Both the position numbers and the translations under genes were made by a program. A stretch of DNA of 64,000 bases, taken from positions 2,074,501 to 2,138,500 of the forward strand of contig NZ_CP107942.1 of NCBI RefSeq assembly GCF_036053395.1, given 5' to 3'. The notes below the pieces were generated by a model. That model made no database searches. It worked only from the letters and a program-made list of their open reading frames with translations, and was not told the DNA's origin. Positions 17,670 through 26,688 of this stretch are shown here, piece by piece (positions within the stretch are counted from its first letter, which is position 1; each line of letters starts with the position of its first letter). Origin of the DNA: Actinoplanes sp. NBC_00393 (GTDB lineage Bacteria; Actinomycetota; Actinomycetes; Mycobacteriales; Micromonosporaceae).

Positions 17670-18878
17670 CTATCCCTTGACGGTGGTCCAGGCCTGGGTC
17701 CAGGCCGAGTAGTCCTTGCAGGTCACATCGGTACGCCCGTCGAGGCACTGGGCGAGCGGGGTGGTCCAGTACCAGACCTGGTCGAAGTAGGCCTCGTCCT
17801 CGGCGTGGAACGTGTCGCAGTGGTTGGCATCCTTGGTCTCGGCGCAGGACAGCTTGTTCGACGGGGCCTCACCGAACCACTCGGCCACCCCGGCGTTCGC
17901 CTTCGGGCTGATGATGTGGTTCATCCAGAGGTACGCGCAGTTCGGGTGCTTCGCCTTCGCCGAGATCATCCAGGTGTCGGACCAGCCGGTCGCGCCCTCG
18001 GTCGGCAGCACCACCTCGACCGGCGCCTTGTCGGCCTTGGTGAGGTTCGCGATGACCTGCCACGTCGTGCCGAGCACCGAGTTGCCGGCCTTGAACGCCT
18101 GCACCTCCTTGGTGTAATCCGACCAGTACTCGCCGATCAGCTCGTTCTGCTGCTTGAGCAGGTCCACCGCCGCCTGGAACTGGGTGTCGTCCAGCGCGTA
18201 CGGATTCTTGATGTTGAGTTCGGGCTTGGTCTTCATGAGATAGAGCGCCGCGTCGGCGATGTAGATCGGCGAGTCGTACGCCGTGATCTTGCCCTTGTGG
18301 GGCGACGCCGGATCGAAGACCGCGCCCCACGAGGTCGGCGCCGGGGTGACCACATCCGTGCGGTACATCAGCAGGTTGGCGCCGCGGCCGTGCGGGACGC
18401 CGTAGGGCTGGCCGTCCACCGAGTTCCACGTCTTGTTCTTCAGCGCCTCGAAGACGTCCTTGTAGTTGCTGATCAGGTCGGTGTTGACCGGCGCCACGTC
18501 ACCGCCGTAGATCAGCCGCAGCGAGGCGTCGCCGGAGGCGGAGACCACGTCGTACTCGCCGGTCTTCATCAGGGCGACCATCTCGTCGCTCGTCCCGGCG
18601 ATCTTGTTGTTGACCTGGCAGCCGGTCTCCTGTTCGAAACCGGTCACCCAGTCGACCGACTTGTCGGTGGAGCCGTCCTCCACATAGCCGGCCCAGGACA
18701 CCACGTTGACCGAACCCTCGCCGGCGCCCACCGCCGTCGCCTTGTCGAGTTTCGGAACGCTGAGGCCGCCGGGACCCGAGCCGCTGCCCGAGTCGCCGTC
18801 ACCTCCGCCGCCGCATCCGGCGAGCGTGAGCACGCCCGCCGCCAGCGCCGCCATGACTATTCTCCCGCTGCTACGCAT
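17670..18878 (-). CDS. potD: Extracellular solute-binding lipoprotein, PotD-like
   Basis: This is a 402-aa lipoprotein with lipobox LAGC (Cys22). The ATG lies inside the last codons of the ATPase gene, preceded by AAGGAG, so the 8-bp overlap fixes the start. The mature protein has the spermidine/putrescine-binding pattern: [58 protein letters not shown]. It contains several cysteines near the C-terminus ([22 protein letters not shown]), unusual for PotD and suggestive of extracellular disulfides. It delivers substrate to PotBC. Confidence 0.85.
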   Translation of the reverse strand: MRSSGRIVMAALAAGVLTLAGCGGGGDGDSGSGSGPGGLSVPKLDKATAVGAGEGSVNVVSWAGYVEDGSTDKSVDWVTGFEQETGCQVNNKIAGTSDEMVALMKTGEYDVVSASGDASLRLIYGGDVAPVNTDLISNYKDVFEALKNKTWNSVDGQPYGVPHGRGANLLMYRTDVVTPAPTSWGAVFDPASPHKGKITAYDSPIYIADAALYLMKTKPELNIKNPYALDDTQFQAAVDLLKQQNELIGEYWSDYTKEVQAFKAGNSVLGTTWQVIANLTKADKAPVEVVLPTEGATGWSDTWMISAKAKHPNCAYLWMNHIISPKANAGVAEWFGEAPSNKLSCAETKDANHCDTFHAEDEAYFDQVWYWTTPLAQCLDGRTDVTCKDYSAWTQAWTTVKG

Positions 18879-19914
18879 CCGCGGTCTCCTTGTCCTTCGA
18901 GGGGATCTCGACGACGTGGTCGTCGTGCCAGCTGAGGCGGACCCGCTGGGCTCGAGCTGCGAGCGGGGCGCCGTTGTGGACGTTCTGCGAGACGACGACG
19001 ACCCGGCTGCCGGCGTCGAGATCGACGACATACCTGGTCACCGGGCCTGCGTAGATCACTTCGGCCACGGTGCCGGGCGTTCCGCCCCCGGCTTCGCCGT
19101 CGGCCGTCAGGAGGATCTTTTCCGGACGTACGGAGAAGGCGCCCTCGCGCGAGAACAGCGCCTTCGCGGTGTCGCCGGTGAACACGTTGGAGGTGCCGAC
19201 GAAACCGGCGACGAACGAGCTGTGCGGCTTCTCGTACACCTCCTCGGGCGTACCGATCTGGGCGATCCGGCCGTGCTCGAAGACCGCGACGCGGTCGCTC
19301 ATGGTGAGCGCCTCGTCCTGGTCGTGCGTGACGAAGACGAACGTGATGCCCACCTCGCGCTGGATCGCCTTGAGCTCCACCTGCATCTGCTCGCGCAGTT
19401 TCAGGTCGAGCGCGCCGAGCGGCTCGTCGAGCAGCAGCACCTTGGGCTGGTTGACCAGGGCGCGGGCCAGCGCGACCCGCTGCCGCTGCCCGCCGGACAT
19501 GGCGGCCGGCTTGCGGTCGCCGAAGCCCTCGAGGCGGACCTTGGCCAGGGCCTCCTCGGCCCGGGTCCGGCGCTCGCGTTTGGCGACCTTGCGGACCTTC
19601 AGTCCGTACTCCACGTTCTCCATCACGGTCAGGTGCGGGAACAGCGCGTAGTCCTGGAAGACCGTGTTCACGTCGCGCTCGAACGGGGCCAGGCGGGTCA
19701 CGTCGCGCCCACCGAGCTCAACCGTCCCGGCGGTGGGCAGCTCGAAGCCGGCGATCATCCGCAGGACGGTGGTCTTGCCGGAGCCGGAGGGCCCGAGCAT
19801 CGAGAAGAACTCGCCGTCGGCGATCGCCAGGTCGATGCCGGCCACCGCCTCGACGCTGCCGAACGTTTTGCGCAGGCCGGTGAGCCGGATGGCCGGGGTA
19901 GAAGTGTCGGTCAC
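18871..19914 (-). CDS. potA: ABC transporter ATPase, PotA-like
   Basis: This is a 347-aa ATPase and first gene of the operon. Walker A is GPSGSGKTT (about 41-49), with Q-loop [13 protein letters not shown], signature [15 protein letters not shown], Walker [13 protein letters not shown] and switch [11 protein letters not shown]. The C-terminal TOBE-type beta domain (about 255-345) matches the PotA/MalK class. The ATG has a GGAGGAC ribosome-binding site, and a promoter with good spacing lies just upstream. Confidence 0.92.
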   Translation of the reverse strand: MTDTSTPAIRLTGLRKTFGSVEAVAGIDLAIADGEFFSMLGPSGSGKTTVLRMIAGFELPTAGTVELGGRDVTRLAPFERDVNTVFQDYALFPHLTVMENVEYGLKVRKVAKRERRTRAEEALAKVRLEGFGDRKPAAMSGGQRQRVALARALVNQPKVLLLDEPLGALDLKLREQMQVELKAIQREVGITFVFVTHDQDEALTMSDRVAVFEHGRIAQIGTPEEVYEKPHSSFVAGFVGTSNVFTGDTAKALFSREGAFSVRPEKILLTADGEAGGGTPGTVAEVIYAGPVTRYVVDLDAGSRVVVVSQNVHNGAPLAARAQRVRLSWHDDHVVEIPSKDKETADA

Positions 19915-19941
19915 GGGCGTCCTCCGGCTCGATTTTCGGAA

Positions 19942-19970
19942 AACGTATGGCGTTAGACTTTAAAGGTCAA
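19942..19970 (-). promoter_or_regulatory. Promoter of the potADBC-type operon
   Basis: On the minus strand, -35 TTGACC (19965-19970), a 17-bp spacer and -10 TACGTT (19942-19947) match the housekeeping actinomycete consensus. It lies 28 bp upstream of the ATPase start, in the divergent gap shared with the GntR gene, so it is a natural GntR target. Confidence 0.6.
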
Positions 19971-20019
19971 GGCCGCCCGGTAACCGCTCGGTAAACAGCC
20001 GTGAGGAAGAATCTTGGTC

Positions 20020-20730
20020 ATGGGGACGGACCGAGGCAGCGTGGTTTTCACACCACTCGACCCGCACAGCCGAGCCGAGACCGTGGTGCGGCGGCTCACC
20101 GACGCGATCACGTTCGGGTTGCTCACCGACGCCGAGCAACTCCCCAGCGAGGCCGACCTGGCCGCGCAGTTCGGCGTCTCCCGGGTCACCGTGCGGGAAG
20201 CCCTGGTCGCCCTGCGGCACCGCAACCTGCTGGAGACCCGGCGTGGCCGCGGTGGCGGCAGCTTTGTCCGGGCGCCCGCCGACACGGTGCTGCGGACCCG
20301 GCTGAGCGAGCTCAGCCTGCCGAACCTGCAGGACACCGGGGACCACTACGTGGCGATCGCGGGGGCCGCGGCCCGGCTCGCCGCGCAACGCGCCACCCCC
20401 GACGACGTGCAGCGCATCGAGGAGGAGACCACCGACCGGGGCTGGCCGGTGCACCGGGTCGAGCGTGCTTTTCACCTGGAGGTCGCGGCGGTCGCACAGT
20501 CCGCCCGGCTGGCCCGTGAGGAAGTACGATTCGGAACGGAGCTGGGCACGTTGCTCTGGTCACCGGTGCTGCACGGCGACGACCCCGGTGATCCGCACGC
20601 CGAGCACCGAGCGATCACGGTCGCGATTTCGGAAGGCGACGACGACCGGGCCCGGCGGCTCACCGAAGAACACATTGAGAAGGCCGTCGAGCGACTGATA
20701 AACCTGCATCTGACGTTGGTCGAGCCGTGA
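20020..20730 (+). CDS. GntR/FadR-type transcriptional regulator
   Basis: This is a 236-aa protein from the ATG at 20020; a TTG six bases upstream is too close to the GAGGAAGA ribosome-binding site. The winged-helix domain (about 15-80) includes LPSEADLAAQFGVSRVTVREALVALRHRNLLETRRGRGGGSF in overlapping segments, followed by an FCD-like all-helical ligand domain (about 110-230, with HRVERAFHLEVA and EHRAITVAISEGD). It is divergent from the polyamine-type importer and overlaps the next gene by 4 bp. Probable role: ligand-responsive regulator of the importer. Confidence 0.88.
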   Translation: MGTDRGSVVFTPLDPHSRAETVVRRLTDAITFGLLTDAEQLPSEADLAAQFGVSRVTVREALVALRHRNLLETRRGRGGGSFVRAPADTVLRTRLSELSLPNLQDTGDHYVAIAGAAARLAAQRATPDDVQRIEEETTDRGWPVHRVERAFHLEVAAVAQSARLAREEVRFGTELGTLLWSPVLHGDDPGDPHAEHRAITVAISEGDDDRARRLTEEHIEKAVERLINLHLTLVEP

Positions 20731-21470
20731 CCACGCCCGTCGTAAGAGCCGAGGTGGGTCCCGTGGGACAAGCGACTACCCGTAGAGCAGCGCCGGCCGG
20801 CACCGCCCTGGCCGACCACGTCACCGCCCTCGCGGAGCAGACCTTCACCGTCGCCGACCGGCTGCGCCGGTGCGCCGAGGACCTGTTCGCCGCCGGCGCC
20901 GACCTCGCCGCCATGCAACCGCAGGTGATCGCCGCCCTGGGCGGACTGATCACCGGTGCCGGCGTCATCGGTGACCGGTCCGCAGTGGAGTGGTGGATGG
21001 ACAGCCGGCCCGAGGGGCGGACCCGGCTCGAACTGGACCTCGATCCGCTCAGCGACACCTTCGTCGACGTCACCCGGCAGCAGTGGTTCGCCGTGCCCCG
21101 GGCCACCGGCCGGCGTCACGTCACCGGGCCGTATGTGGACTACGTCTGCGCCGAGCAGTACACGCTGACCTTCACCGTGCCGCTCACCGTGGGCGGGGCC
21201 TTCGCCGGGATCGCCGGTGCGGACGTCTTCGTCGGCGACCTGGAACGGGCTCTGCGGCCGGCTCTGCGCGCGGTCGGCGCCCCGGTCGCCGTGGTCAACA
21301 CCCAGGGCCGGGTGGTCGCCGGCAGCACCGCCCACCATCTGACCGGGTCGCTGGTCCGGGAGCCGCACATCCGTGCGGCGCTGCAGGAGCACGTCGCGCG
21401 TACGCTGCCGGACGGTGTTGGTCTGGTGCCCTGCCCCCTGCTCCCCTTGGCGGTACTGACCTGGCCGTGA
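20727..21470 (+). CDS. Cache-domain sensor-like protein without membrane anchor
   Basis: This is a 247-aa protein with a GTG start overlapping the GntR stop by 4 bp. Residues about 95-200 fit a Cache/PDC ligand-binding fold: DPLSDTFVDVTRQQWFAVPRATGRRHVTGPYVDYVCAEQYTLTFTVPL (read in overlapping pieces), then GIAGADVFVGDLERAL. There is no signal peptide or TM segment and no output domain, so it is probably a cytosolic ligand-binding partner of the adjacent GntR regulator. Cache domains often bind amines and amino acids, which fits the divergent polyamine-type importer. The function is inference. Confidence 0.7.
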   Translation: MTTPVVRAEVGPVGQATTRRAAPAGTALADHVTALAEQTFTVADRLRRCAEDLFAAGADLAAMQPQVIAALGGLITGAGVIGDRSAVEWWMDSRPEGRTRLELDLDPLSDTFVDVTRQQWFAVPRATGRRHVTGPYVDYVCAEQYTLTFTVPLTVGGAFAGIAGADVFVGDLERALRPALRAVGAPVAVVNTQGRVVAGSTAHHLTGSLVREPHIRAALQEHVARTLPDGVGLVPCPLLPLAVLTWP

Positions 21471-21481
21471 CCCCCGGGCGA

Positions 21482-21502
21482 CTGCAACGGACACTGCAAC
21501 GG
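21482..21502 (+). promoter_or_regulatory. Direct repeat CTGCAACGG upstream of the short SARP-like gene
   Basis: Two exact copies of CTGCAACGG lie at 21482-21490 and 21494-21502, 12 bp apart and 66 bp before the next start codon. SARP regulators bind heptamer direct repeats about one helical turn apart, so this could be a SARP site. Evidence is positional only. Confidence 0.35.
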
Positions 21503-21567
21503 CTGGTGCGGGCCTTCCTCGCACGATGGACATCGTCACTGGTGGCTGTCGTCGGGGAGGTGACCGC

Positions 21568-22362
21568 ATGACCGAGCAGCGGCCGTTGTTGATGGCCCGC
21601 TTCCTGGGCGGATTCCGGGTGACGGTCGACGATGTCGCGGTGGACACCGGACCGCGCCGGCGGGCCCGCCAGATGCTGGCCTACCTGCTCGCCAACCGCC
21701 GGGCGCCGGTGCCGCGCGACGTGCTCGCCGACACCTTCTGGCCGGACGCCGAGCCGGAGGCGGCCCGCAACAACCTGCACGTCACGCTGAGCTACATCCG
21801 GCGGGCGCTGCGGGCTGCGCATCCCGGGGTGGCGGTCGAGCGGCGCTTCGAGGCCTACCGGATCGCGGGTACGGCGACGATCTGGACCGATGTCGAACAG
21901 TTCGCCCGGCACCGGTCGGACGGCGCGCAGGCCGACCGGCACGGTGACCGGAGTGCGGCGATGCGCGACTACGAAGCCGCCTGCCAGCTCTACGACGGTG
22001 ACTTCCTCGCCGACGACCCGTACGCGGAATGGGCGGTGCCGGTCCGCGAGGCCGTGCGGCTGGACGTGATCGACGTGCACGCCCGCCTGGTCGAGTGGTA
22101 CGTCGAGCAGCGCGCCCTCGGCCCGGCGACCATGCTGGCGCGGCGCCTGCTGGAGATCGACCCGTGCAACGAGGCGGCGCACCAGCGGCTCATGTGGTGC
22201 TACGCGGCGACCGGGCAGCGGCACCTCGCCCTGTCGCAGTACCACCGGCTCGTCGAGCTGCTGTGGAAGTCCCTGCGCGTGCCGCCGTCGGCGCGGACCA
22301 CCGAGCTGTTCCGGGAACTGTGCCATCCACGGCCGGAGCGCGGCACCCGGCTTGCGTCCTGA
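21568..22362 (+). CDS. Short SARP-type regulator (winged helix plus BTAD)
   Basis: This is a 264-aa protein from the ATG with a GGGGAGG ribosome-binding site; longer in-frame starts lack one. Residues 8-95 are an OmpR-type winged helix (LGGFRVTVDDVAVDTG, RARQMLAYLLANRRAPVPRDVLADTFWP, NNLHVTLSYIRRAL). Residues about 110-250 are a BTAD helical repeat domain (YDGDFLADDPYAEW, LLEIDPCNEAAHQRLMWCYAATGQRHLALSQY). There is no NB-ARC domain, so it is the minimal SARP architecture typical of pathway-specific activators. It borders the CHAT/radical-SAM island and is a candidate regulator of it. Confidence 0.85.
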   Translation: MTEQRPLLMARFLGGFRVTVDDVAVDTGPRRRARQMLAYLLANRRAPVPRDVLADTFWPDAEPEAARNNLHVTLSYIRRALRAAHPGVAVERRFEAYRIAGTATIWTDVEQFARHRSDGAQADRHGDRSAAMRDYEAACQLYDGDFLADDPYAEWAVPVREAVRLDVIDVHARLVEWYVEQRALGPATMLARRLLEIDPCNEAAHQRLMWCYAATGQRHLALSQYHRLVELLWKSLRVPPSARTTELFRELCHPRPERGTRLAS

Positions 22363-22385
22363 TCCGGGCGGCGTACGTTCGGGGC

Positions 22386-22583
22386 ATGTCCACTGTTCAT
22401 CAGCTGATCGGCGTGGCCGAGCCGGGTGGCCTGCTGTTCGAGTGCGAGTCCTGCGGGCGCCGCCTCGTCATCGACCGCGACACCGGCGAGATGGTGATCG
22501 TCGACCACGGCGACCGCGCCGCGCTGCACCGCGGCTCGATCGGTGACATCTCGCTGTCGGTGCCGGAGGTCCACCGGTCCTGA
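22386..22583 (+). CDS. 65-aa protein with a CxxC zinc-knuckle-like motif
   Basis: The protein starts MSTVHQLIGVAEPGG and carries FECESCGRRLVIDRDTG, then an acidic beta-rich tail (MVIVDHGDRAALHRG). A single CxxC pair could bind metal as a dimer. It follows the SARP-type gene after 23 bp and is closed by a strong hairpin, so the two are likely cotranscribed. No function is known to me. Confidence 0.65.
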   Translation: MSTVHQLIGVAEPGGLLFECESCGRRLVIDRDTGEMVIVDHGDRAALHRGSIGDISLSVPEVHRS

Positions 22584-22589
22584 CGCGGC

Positions 22590-22619
22590 GATGGCGGCCG
22601 CGTGAGCGCGACCGCCATC
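22590..22619. terminator. Bidirectional hairpin between convergent genes
   Basis: GATGGCGG-c-CGCG, loop TGAG, CGCG-a-CCGCCATC: a 12-bp stem with one mismatch. It lies between the 65-aa gene and the oppositely oriented 139-aa gene and can serve both. Confidence 0.75.
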
Positions 22620-22634
22620 GGTGTTGCGGGTCCT

Positions 22635-23054
22635 TCAGGCGATGCGGACGACCGGTCCCTCGGCGACCGCCGCCACATTGCTGATCTTCTTGAAGTTGCG
22701 GTGGGTGAGCACGGTGACCATCTTGTACACCCCGCCGGTGGGCGGCGGCGGGTCGTTGGGCAGCGTGTTCGCCGGGACGTGCACGGTCGCCTTGTAGGCG
22801 GTCGACCCGTCCAGCGGCAGCGTCGTGGTGCCGATCAGCTTCTCCGGACCCGGGCCGAGCGACTCGACGTACGTGCTGACCGTCCACTCGCCGCCCATCA
22901 GCAGCGCCGCGAGCAGGCCGATGTCCCATTTGGTCCGGATCTCGAACGAGTCGCCGGCCTCCAGAACCTCGGTCGGGTCGCCGTTGTTGTCCACAACCTC
23001 GGCGAAGAAGTCACCCGGGCCGAAGAGCCTGTTGGGGAACTGGATCCTTGCCAT
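22635..23054 (-). CDS. 139-aa protein of unknown family, predicted beta-sandwich
   Basis: The protein starts MARIQFPNRL with a GGGAG ribosome-binding site. Composition is strand-rich with alternating hydrophobics: FFAEVVDNNGDP, DSFEIRTKWDIG, GEWTVSTYVESLG, TAYKATVHVPANTL, GGVYKMVTVLTHRNF. This resembles an immunoglobulin-like or C2-like sandwich with a Pro-rich loop (PNDPPPPTGG). There is no signal peptide. It lies downstream of a TPR gene on the same strand after 68 bp and may belong to that transcript. I do not recognise the family. Confidence 0.6.
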   Translation of the reverse strand: MARIQFPNRLFGPGDFFAEVVDNNGDPTEVLEAGDSFEIRTKWDIGLLAALLMGGEWTVSTYVESLGPGPEKLIGTTTLPLDGSTAYKATVHVPANTLPNDPPPPTGGVYKMVTVLTHRNFKKISNVAAVAEGPVVRIA

Positions 23055-23122
23055 CACTCCCTTTCCGCGACAGCTCCGTGCTGTCGACCGGGGAAGCATG
23101 GACCGGCCGGCTTCCCGGTCCC

Positions 23123-24742
23123 TTAGCCGCGGATTAGCCGGCCGCGGCAATCGAGTAAGTCGTAGTTCGACGGGCACTGCGGTGGCCCGGATGCGCTGGG
23201 CGCGCCGGATGGTGGCGGCGGCCTACCCGGACCGGCCGGCCTCCATCGTCCGCACCCGGGCGGCCGCCTGACGGTAGCGGGCGGCCAGCTCCGGCCGGAG
23301 CTCTCCTTGTCCCGTCGCATCACCTGCTGGGCGAGCAGCCGGTCCGCTGCCGTGCGGGCCGCTGCGAACGCCTCCCTGGCCTGGGTCCAATCGCGGTGCT
23401 GGTTGGCCCAGCGTCCCCAGTTCAGTTCCGCGCGCAGCGCCGCCTCGGCGCTTCCGGTCAGCCGGCCGGCCCGTCGGTAGGCGGCCGCTGTCTGGTCCGC
23501 GTCGTCCGGCCGCCGGTGTCGATCGAACCGGCGGCGCAGCCCGTTGCCCAGGTTGGCGAGCCGGGCCGGCAGGTCCGGTGACCGCGGATCGGTCTCCGCA
23601 ACCGCCGCGGTGAGCTCGTCGATCGCGGCGTCCAGGTCGGCGTCTGCTGACGTACGGTCGTAGCGGTCGAGCAGCCCGATGCCGAGGTTGCCCCGGATGG
23701 CGCTGCGGTCGTCCTTCGCCTCGGCCAGGCTCAGCGCTTCCCGGTACGCGGAGATCGCCTCGTCGAGCGGTGTGATCAGCTCTGTCGCTGCCGCCCACGC
23801 GCGCAGCGACCCGCCCAGATTGTTCAGAACCGGGATCCGGGCAGCCTGCTCCACCGTTTTCGCGGCTTCGCGATGCAGTTCCACCGCGCGGCGCAACTCC
23901 GCTGGATCGCCCCGGTAGGAGGCCCGCATCCGCAGCGTGGTGGCCAGTTGATCGAGCAGGCCGGGGATGGTCTCGAGCTGGTCGACGGCCTCGTCCAGGT
24001 CGGCCAGGTCGCCGTCCCGGACGAACCGGTCCCGCAGCATCAGTGCCTGGTTCTCGATGCGGTCCGCGTCCGGTGCGCTTTGAAGAGCCTGGGCACTCAG
24101 GTCGATCGCGCGGTCCAGGTCGTGCGGGCGGCCATGGACGGCGTACCGCTCCGCCAGGCCGGTGCTCAGATTGGCGAGTGCCGTCGGCCGGTCCTCCCGG
24201 GCGTTCGCCACGGCCTGCTCGTAGGCGTCGACAGCCCGGTCGAGGTCCTTCGCGTCGCCGGAATGCTGGTACCGGGCTCCGAAGGCGATGCCGAGATTGC
24301 CGAAGCGTCGCGACTGCTCGTCCGGGTCGCCGGCGGCCAGGGCAGCCGCCTCGATCAGCACGTCGACGGCCTGGTGAGCGGGCCCGGCGAGCAGGGCGAT
24401 CCCCAGGTTCGCCAGGGCCGCCGACCGCTGCGCCGGTTCGACGGACGTCTCGACGGCCTCGTCGAGCACGGTGACGGCCCGGGCCGGGTCGACGTCGATC
24501 AGCGCGAGCCCGAGGTTGCTGAGAATCGCCGAACGGTCCGGATCCCCGGCGGGCGTGAGCGCCGCGGCCCGCTCGAGGGCCGCCACCGCCGCGCGCAGGT
24601 CGGCGGGCAGGTCGGTGGCCCGGAACCGGCGCAGCGACGCCGCGCCGTGCTCGACCAGCCGCGGCGCCACGCGCGCGTTCCGTTGCGCCCGCGCACCCAG
24701 CACGTCACGGCTTGCTCGCCGAACTGCCGGCTTCGCCGCCAT
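23123..24742 (-). CDS. TPR-repeat protein with a damaged C-terminus
   Basis: This is a 539-aa protein; the ATG at 24742 is 8 nt from GGAGGA. From about residue 45 to 430 it is TPR-like, with repeated motifs such as RSAILSNLGLAL, RFGNLGIAF, DLDRAVDAYEQA and PARLANLGNGLRRRF. It follows the pattern of the N-terminal half of actinomycete TPR-CHAT proteins. After MRRDKES near nt 23305 the conserved WLRDA...SEALE segment seen in its relatives is missing, and the frame changes: the +1 frame reads ELAARYRQAAARVRTMEAG, which is the expected later segment. The called frame instead runs on into a Pro/Arg-rich tail to 23123. A deletion of roughly 140-150 bp with frameshift is the simplest explanation. 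No CHAT domain follows. Confidence 0.75.
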   Translation of the reverse strand: MAAKPAVRRASRDVLGARAQRNARVAPRLVEHGAASLRRFRATDLPADLRAAVAALERAAALTPAGDPDRSAILSNLGLALIDVDPARAVTVLDEAVETSVEPAQRSAALANLGIALLAGPAHQAVDVLIEAAALAAGDPDEQSRRFGNLGIAFGARYQHSGDAKDLDRAVDAYEQAVANAREDRPTALANLSTGLAERYAVHGRPHDLDRAIDLSAQALQSAPDADRIENQALMLRDRFVRDGDLADLDEAVDQLETIPGLLDQLATTLRMRASYRGDPAELRRAVELHREAAKTVEQAARIPVLNNLGGSLRAWAAATELITPLDEAISAYREALSLAEAKDDRSAIRGNLGIGLLDRYDRTSADADLDAAIDELTAAVAETDPRSPDLPARLANLGNGLRRRFDRHRRPDDADQTAAAYRRAGRLTGSAEAALRAELNWGRWANQHRDWTQAREAFAAARTAADRLLAQQVMRRDKESSGRSWPPATVRRPPGCGRWRPAGPGRPPPPSGAPSASGPPQCPSNYDLLDCRGRLIRG

Positions 24743-24810
24743 CTCCACCGTCCTCCGCAGTGGTTAGCCTGACGATACCGGCCGGTGGTGGCAGGGAGGG
24801 GTCAGCGATC

Positions 24811-26688
24811 ATGCCGTCCGATCTGGGTGATCTTGCGACCCGGCTTGTGGCTGTGGTCAATGCCGCGACGTGGGCGGAGATGCGGCGCCTGCTGGAGGCC
24901 GACCCGGAGCTCAGCAGCCCTGCGGCCGTGGCGGTTGTGGACGGCTGGGCCGATCAGGTGCGGGACGACCCGGAGTCCGCCGGGAAGCTGCGGGAGTATC
25001 GCGACATGCTGCGCGAGTGCGGCGAGCAAGGCGTCGCGGCGTACTTCGATGAGCAGGCCGCGATCCTGGCCGCCGACGAGACGATCACCGGGCTGACCGA
25101 GGCGATCGCGATCGTTTCGGCCGGCTCACCGATGCGGGCTGTGTGGGGGAATCAGCTGTTTCTCGCGTACTCCCGCCGCTTCGACGATCGGGGAGATCCG
25201 CAGGATCTGCATGCGGCCATCGCGGCCGCCCGGGCCGCAGCCGGTGACCCCGCTACGCCGAGTGAGGTCCGGCCGGGGTTGCTCACCAACCTCGCGGTCG
25301 GTCTGCTGGACCGGTTCGCCCTGCTCGCGGAGGATGCCGATCTGCGGGCGGCGATCGACGCCGCCGCGGAAGCGGTCGGCGCCGGTGCGGCCTGCGCCAC
25401 CTATCCGGAGGCGTTGAGCACCTATGGCCGGGCTTTGCTGGTCCGGGCAGCCCGGGGAGGCGAGCGGGAGCAGTACGAGGAAGGCGCCCAGGTCTTACAG
25501 CAAGCGGCTGATCTCTGTCGGGATCCGCTGAACCGCGCGGCCGTGCTCGCCAGTCTCGGCAACGGTCTGTCCGACGTGTTCCTCTACACCGGGGAGCTGG
25601 ACGTCCTCGACCGAGCAGTGGCCGCGACCACCGAGGCCGTCGACGCCACCCCGGCCGGCTCCGCCGACTGGTGGATCCGGCAGTCCAACCTGGGCGTCGT
25701 CCTGCTGACCCGCTACGACCACAGCGGCGACATCGCCGACGCCGACGCGTCGATCGCTGCCCTGCGCCGGGCCGTCGAGACCTGCCCGCCCACGGCTTCC
25801 GGCCGGCCCGCGATCATGACCAACCTGGGGCTCGTCCTGGCCGAGCGGCACGAACGGTTCCGTGATCCGGCGGATCTGGATGCCGCGCTGGCCGCGTTCG
25901 AGGAGGCGGTCGACGGGACGCCGGAGACCGGGATCCACCGGCCGATGGTGCTGAGCAATCTCGGCGGCGGCCTGATCGACCGGTACCACGAGCGCGGCGG
26001 CCCGGCCGACCTGGACCGGGCGATCCGGTGCTTCGAGCAGGCTCTCAGCGGCAGCGGGCTGGACTGGGCCACCCGGGCGGCGACCAGCCACAATCTCGGC
26101 CGGGCGCTGCTCGATCGATACGACCGGGACAGCGCCCCCGCCGACCTGGAGCAGGCGGCCGAGGCGGTACGGGCGGCGGTCGCGGCGACCCCGGACGGCT
26201 CGCAACGGCTGCCCGGGTGGCTCAGCAGCCTCGCCGAGGTGCTGGGACGCCGGGAACGGACCGCCGACGAATCCGACACGGCCGCGCGGCGGGCGATCGA
26301 GCTGGGCAGCGAGGTCGACCTGGCCACCGCGCTGCGGTCGGCCCTGGAGTGGGGCGAGCGGGCCGCACGGCACGGACGTCACCGGGTCGCGGTCGACGCG
26401 CTCACCGCGGGCGTCACCGTGCTGGAGCGGCTGGTTCGCACCCAGGGCCTGCGCCGGCAGAAGGAGACGTGGCTGCGGGACGCCGTCATGCTCGGGCCGC
26501 GGCTCGCGTACGCCGCGGCCGCGGACGGCGCGCCGGTCACCGCGGTCACCGGTCTCGAACGGTGCCGGGCGGTGCTGCTCAGTGAGGCGCTCGAACGGAA
26601 TCCGGCGGTCCTGCGGCAGCTCACCGCCGACGGGCACGGGGAGCTTGCGGCCCGTTTCACGGCCGCGAGCGGCCGCCTGGATCCGTGA
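24811..26688 (+). CDS. TPR-repeat protein, CHAT-less relative of TPR-CHAT proteins
   Basis: This is a 625-aa protein from the ATG at 24811 with an upstream AGGGAGG. The N-terminal helical cap (1-90) is followed by TPR-like repeats (about 95-480) with motifs PAGSADWWIRQSNLGVVLLTRYDH, RPAIMTNLGLVLAERHERF and DLDRAIRCFEQAL. The C-terminal conserved block is LRRQKETWLRDAVMLGPR...RAVLLSEALE...GHGELAARF, after which TPR-CHAT fusions enter the protease domain; here the protein stops. It is divergent from the damaged TPR gene (shared 68-bp promoter region) and overlaps the AfsR-like gene tail-to-tail by 32 bp. Role: probably a protein-binding sensor or adaptor. Confidence 0.8.
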   Translation: MPSDLGDLATRLVAVVNAATWAEMRRLLEADPELSSPAAVAVVDGWADQVRDDPESAGKLREYRDMLRECGEQGVAAYFDEQAAILAADETITGLTEAIAIVSAGSPMRAVWGNQLFLAYSRRFDDRGDPQDLHAAIAAARAAAGDPATPSEVRPGLLTNLAVGLLDRFALLAEDADLRAAIDAAAEAVGAGAACATYPEALSTYGRALLVRAARGGEREQYEEGAQVLQQAADLCRDPLNRAAVLASLGNGLSDVFLYTGELDVLDRAVAATTEAVDATPAGSADWWIRQSNLGVVLLTRYDHSGDIADADASIAALRRAVETCPPTASGRPAIMTNLGLVLAERHERFRDPADLDAALAAFEEAVDGTPETGIHRPMVLSNLGGGLIDRYHERGGPADLDRAIRCFEQALSGSGLDWATRAATSHNLGRALLDRYDRDSAPADLEQAAEAVRAAVAATPDGSQRLPGWLSSLAEVLGRRERTADESDTAARRAIELGSEVDLATALRSALEWGERAARHGRHRVAVDALTAGVTVLERLVRTQGLRRQKETWLRDAVMLGPRLAYAAAADGAPVTAVTGLERCRAVLLSEALERNPAVLRQLTADGHGELAARFTAASGRLDP

